Positions 3,969 through 6,465 of a stretch of 6,465 nucleotides of DNA are shown in pieces. The position numbers and the translations under genes were made by a program. Where the stretch lies: the NCBI GenBank assembly GCA_937891325.1, contig CALAFU010000120.1, positions 1 through 6,465 of the forward strand, read 5' to 3'. Position 1 is the first letter of the stretch. Each line of letters opens with the position of its first letter. The notes beneath the pieces are model-generated. The model was given only the letters and a program-made list of their open reading frames with translations, made no database searches and had not been told where the DNA came from. This DNA is from an uncultured Candidatus Melainabacteria bacterium. GTDB taxonomy: Bacteria > Cyanobacteriota > Vampirovibrionia > Gastranaerophilales > Gastranaerophilaceae.

Positions 3969-6465
3969 TTATAAACTCTTACGTTCAACTTCTTCAGTAG
4001 TTGAAACTTCAATAATATCGCCTTCTTTAAGGTCATTAAACTTAGCGAATGAAATACCACATTCAAAGCCTTGAGCAACCTCTTTAACGTCATCTTTGAA
4101 ACGTTTCAATTGGTCAATTGCACCTCTAAAGATTTCAACGCCATCACGTTTTAGAACTGCAGTCTTACTACGAACAATCTTACCTTCTGTAACATAGCAA
4201 CCAGCAATCTTAGTTGTTTTACCAATTGTAAATACTTGACGAACTTCAGCTTTACCAAGTTCAACTTCTTTAACTTCTGGTTCAAGTAATGACAACATTG
4301 TTTTTTCCATATCTTCTAAGATTTGGTAAATAATATCGTATTTCTTGATAATTACGTGTTCTCTTTCAGCCGCTGCCATTGCATTTGAATCTTCTTTTAC
4401 TGTAAAGCCTAAGATTAACGCTTTAGATGCAGAAGCTAACATAACATCAGCTTCTGAAATATCACCAACACCAACGTGGATAATCTTTGTATCAATTTCA
4501 TCAGAATCCATTTGTGCAATTGCTTGAGATACAGCCTCAGCTGCACCGTGAGTGTTTGCTTTAATGATTAAGTTCAATTGAGGAACATCAGCTTCACCTG
4601 AAACAGCTTCTTTTCTGATGTGTGCAGGTAGCATTTCATCTAAACGTTTTGTTCTTTCTGTTTCTTTACGTTTTTCGATGATAGCTTTCATTTCTTTTTC
4701 GTTTGCTACTACTTCAAACTTGTCACCTGCTTGAGGTACTTCTGTCAAACCTAAAATTTCAACAGGAGTTGAAGGTTCTGCACTCTTAATTTTTTCGCCT
4801 GAATCTGAAATCAAAGCTCTTACACGACCGCAAGCTGTACCAACAACAACACAATTACCTGTATAAAGAGTACCATTTTGAACAAGTAATGTTGCAACAG
4901 GACCTTTACCTTTGTCTAAGTTTGCTTCAATTACAACACCTGACGCTTTAGTGTTTGGATTTGCTTTCAAATCTTGCATTTCTGCAACTAACAAGATATA
5001 TTCTAATAATTCATCAATACCTTGTCTTTGTAATGCAGAAACTTTACATGTAATAGTGTCCCCACCCCATGCTTCTGGAACTAAACCGTGTTCAGTTAAT
5101 TGAGTTAAAACTCTATCAGGATCTGCACCAGCTTTATCAATTTTGTTTACAGCAACGATAATTGGAATTTCAGCAGCTTTTGCGTGGTTAATAGCTTCAA
5201 TTGTTTGAGGCATAATACCGTCATCAGCAGCAACAACAAGAATTGCAATATCAGTTGCTTTTGCACCTCTAGCACGCATTTCAGTAAACGCTTCGTGACC
5301 AGGAGTGTCTAAAAATACAACTTTTTTGCCGTCGTGAAGATAAATTGTATAAGCACCGATAGATTGAGTGATACCACCAACTTCGGTATTTACAATTTTA
5401 TGCTTAGAAGCTCTGATACTATCTAATAATGTTGTTTTACCGTGGTCAACGTGTCCCATAATACTGATTACAGGAGCTCTACGAACCATGTTCTTTTCGT
5501 CAGCTTTCAATGCTTCTTTTTGTTCTTCTTTTGCCATTTCTTGTTGAATATATGCGTCTAAGTCTTCATCTAGAACCTCTAAGCCATATTCAGCACAAAC
5601 CTTTTTAATTACGTCAACGTCAATCAATTGGTTAACTGTTGCCATAATACCGTTTAACATCAAGAATTTAACGATTTCAGCCGGAGTCTTTTGAATTTTA
5701 TCAGCTAATTCTTGAATTGTCATAGCTGTTGTTACAACTAATTTTGTTACAGCTTCTTTTTCTTCCTCTTTATGAACATGTTTTTTATGTTTTTGAGCAG
5801 CTGCTTTTTCTAGTGAAATTCTTTCTTGTTCTTCTTCTTTAGAAATTTTGTCTTTTCTTTTTGAATCAGGTTTATGTTTTGAACCATAATTACCCTTGTT
5901 TTCATAAATATCTTGAGGGATAATATGACGTTCAATAGGCTTGTTATTGTTATCAAATGGCTTTTTACCTGATTTATCACCTGCTTTAGCGTTTCTGTCA
6001 GGTTTTCCTGCTGGTTTTGCAGTACCTTCTTGAGGTCTAGCTGCGCGTCTTACAATTTCAAGACGATTTACAGGTTGAACTTTTTTTACAACTTGAACTC
6101 TTGGTTGTTCTGCTTGAGCTGTTTTTTCTTGAGTAGTTTCTGTTTTAGCAGGTTCAGCTTTTCTTTCCACACGTTCAATAAGTGGTTTTTCTTCAGCTTT
6201 TGGAGCTTCTTTTTCAACTACTTGAACTTCAGGTTTAGCTTCTGCCTTAGCTTTTTTAACAATGAATGCTTTTGGTTTTTTAACTTCAACTTTAGAGCCA
6301 CCTGCAATAAAATCTTTTAATCTTTTACATTGTTCAGGTGTTACAGAACTTGAGTGGGTTTTCACGACAATCTGAATTTGAGCTAATTTTTCAATTACCT
6401 CTTTTTGGGTTAGTCTCTTTTGCTCACGGGCCTCTTTTAGACGCTGCCCGATATTTTTATCTGCC
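3969..6465 (-). CDS. infB: Translation initiation factor IF-2, 5' end truncated by the window edge
   Basis: IF-2 is the cytoplasmic GTPase that places fMet-tRNA on the 30S subunit and promotes 50S joining. At least 831 residues are visible. The frame is open to the right edge, so the GTG at 6365 is internal: the codons before it encode an IF2_N domain (KEVIEKLAQ...KTHSSSVTPEQ, about residues 12-50 of the visible protein). A long K/E/A/P-rich linker follows (about 63-240), then a second IF2_N-like domain (about 246-295). The G domain has G1 GHVDHGKT at 5433-5456, DTPGHEAF at 5286-5309 and NKID at 5136-5147. Beta-barrel domains and the C-terminal fMet-tRNA-binding domain (FECGISFAKFNDLKEGDIIE near the end) are complete. 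The base at 6465 fits the third base of an ATG, so the start may be two bases outside the window. It is the first visible gene of the operon, 22 nt before rbfA. Identification is very secure; the start is unseen. Confidence 0.97.
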   Translation of the reverse strand, partial: ADKNIGQRLKEAREQKRLTQKEVIEKLAQIQIVVKTHSSSVTPEQCKRLKDFIAGGSKVEVKKPKAFIVKKAKAEAKPEVQVVEKEAPKAEEKPLIERVERKAEPAKTETTQEKTAQAEQPRVQVVKKVQPVNRLEIVRRAARPQEGTAKPAGKPDRNAKAGDKSGKKPFDNNNKPIERHIIPQDIYENKGNYGSKHKPDSKRKDKISKEEEQERISLEKAAAQKHKKHVHKEEEKEAVTKLVVTTAMTIQELADKIQKTPAEIVKFLMLNGIMATVNQLIDVDVIKKVCAEYGLEVLDEDLDAYIQQEMAKEEQKEALKADEKNMVRRAPVISIMGHVDHGKTTLLDSIRASKHKIVNTEVGGITQSIGAYTIYLHDGKKVVFLDTPGHEAFTEMRARGAKATDIAILVVAADDGIMPQTIEAINHAKAAEIPIIVAVNKIDKAGADPDRVLTQLTEHGLVPEAWGGDTITCKVSALQRQGIDELLEYILLVAEMQDLKANPNTKASGVVIEANLDKGKGPVATLLVQNGTLYTGNCVVVGTACGRVRALISDSGEKIKSAEPSTPVEILGLTEVPQAGDKFEVVANEKEMKAIIEKRKETERTKRLDEMLPAHIRKEAVSGEADVPQLNLIIKANTHGAAEAVSQAIAQMDSDEIDTKIIHVGVGDISEADVMLASASKALILGFTVKEDSNAMAAAEREHVIIKKYDIIYQILEDMEKTMLSLLEPEVKEVELGKAEVRQVFTIGKTTKIAGCYVTEGKIVRSKTAVLKRDGVEIFRGAIDQLKRFKDDVKEVAQGFECGISFAKFNDLKEGDIIEVSTTEEVERKSL

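Noticed and set aside
4345..5103. Two short plus-strand frames inside infB
   Set aside because: They lie opposite the conserved IF-2 core domains and have no recognisable features.
5757..6300. IF-2 linker as a possible tandem-repeat or recombinogenic element
   Set aside because: The repetition is only biased Lys/Glu/Ala composition with short VQVV echoes, not a regular DNA repeat.
6030..6320. Plus-strand 96-codon frame very rich in Phe and Ser
   Set aside because: It is the complement of Lys/Glu-rich codons in the IF-2 linker; low complexity with no ribosome binding site.

Overview
This is an AT-rich bacterial window in which every convincing gene lies on the minus strand, so transcription runs from the right edge to the left. 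In transcription order the genes are infB (translation initiation factor IF-2, 5' end cut by the right edge), rbfA (ribosome-binding factor A), truB (tRNA pseudouridine-55 synthase), a secreted DUF2993/LmeA-like protein, a membrane-anchored GerMN-domain protein, a small HicB-like protein with an acidic tail, and a MalG-type sugar ABC transporter permease.

The genes are packed like one operon. infB and rbfA are 22 nt apart. The rbfA stop codon touches the TTG start of truB. truB overlaps the DUF2993 gene by 8 nt. A 14-nt gap follows, then another 8-nt overlap between the GerMN and HicB-like genes, and a 6-nt gap before the permease. About 25 nt past the permease stop is a perfect 36-bp GC-rich palindrome, the most likely 3' boundary of the unit. 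The remaining leftmost bases are AT-rich, hold no gene I can support, and contain a TTAACA direct repeat.

Functionally, the right half is the conserved infB-rbfA-truB block: initiation-complex assembly, 30S maturation and tRNA modification. The left half adds two cell-envelope proteins, an orphan antitoxin-like protein and one membrane subunit of a sugar importer. No partner subunit of the importer and no HicA toxin are visible.

On lineage, a translation block joined to DUF2993 and GerMN proteins, low GC, and an RbfA with a 'VSITDVEVSHD' type motif are compatible with a non-photosynthetic cyanobacterial relative (Vampirovibrionia/Gastranaerophilales) and less obviously with a Firmicute. This is inference from family distributions as I remember them, not a database result.

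I do not see a clearly novel defence or mobile system here. The points most worth a second look are the non-ribosomal tail of the operon, the abutting TAA-TTG junction between rbfA and truB, the HicB-like protein without a DNA-binding domain or toxin, the solitary permease, and the perfect palindrome.
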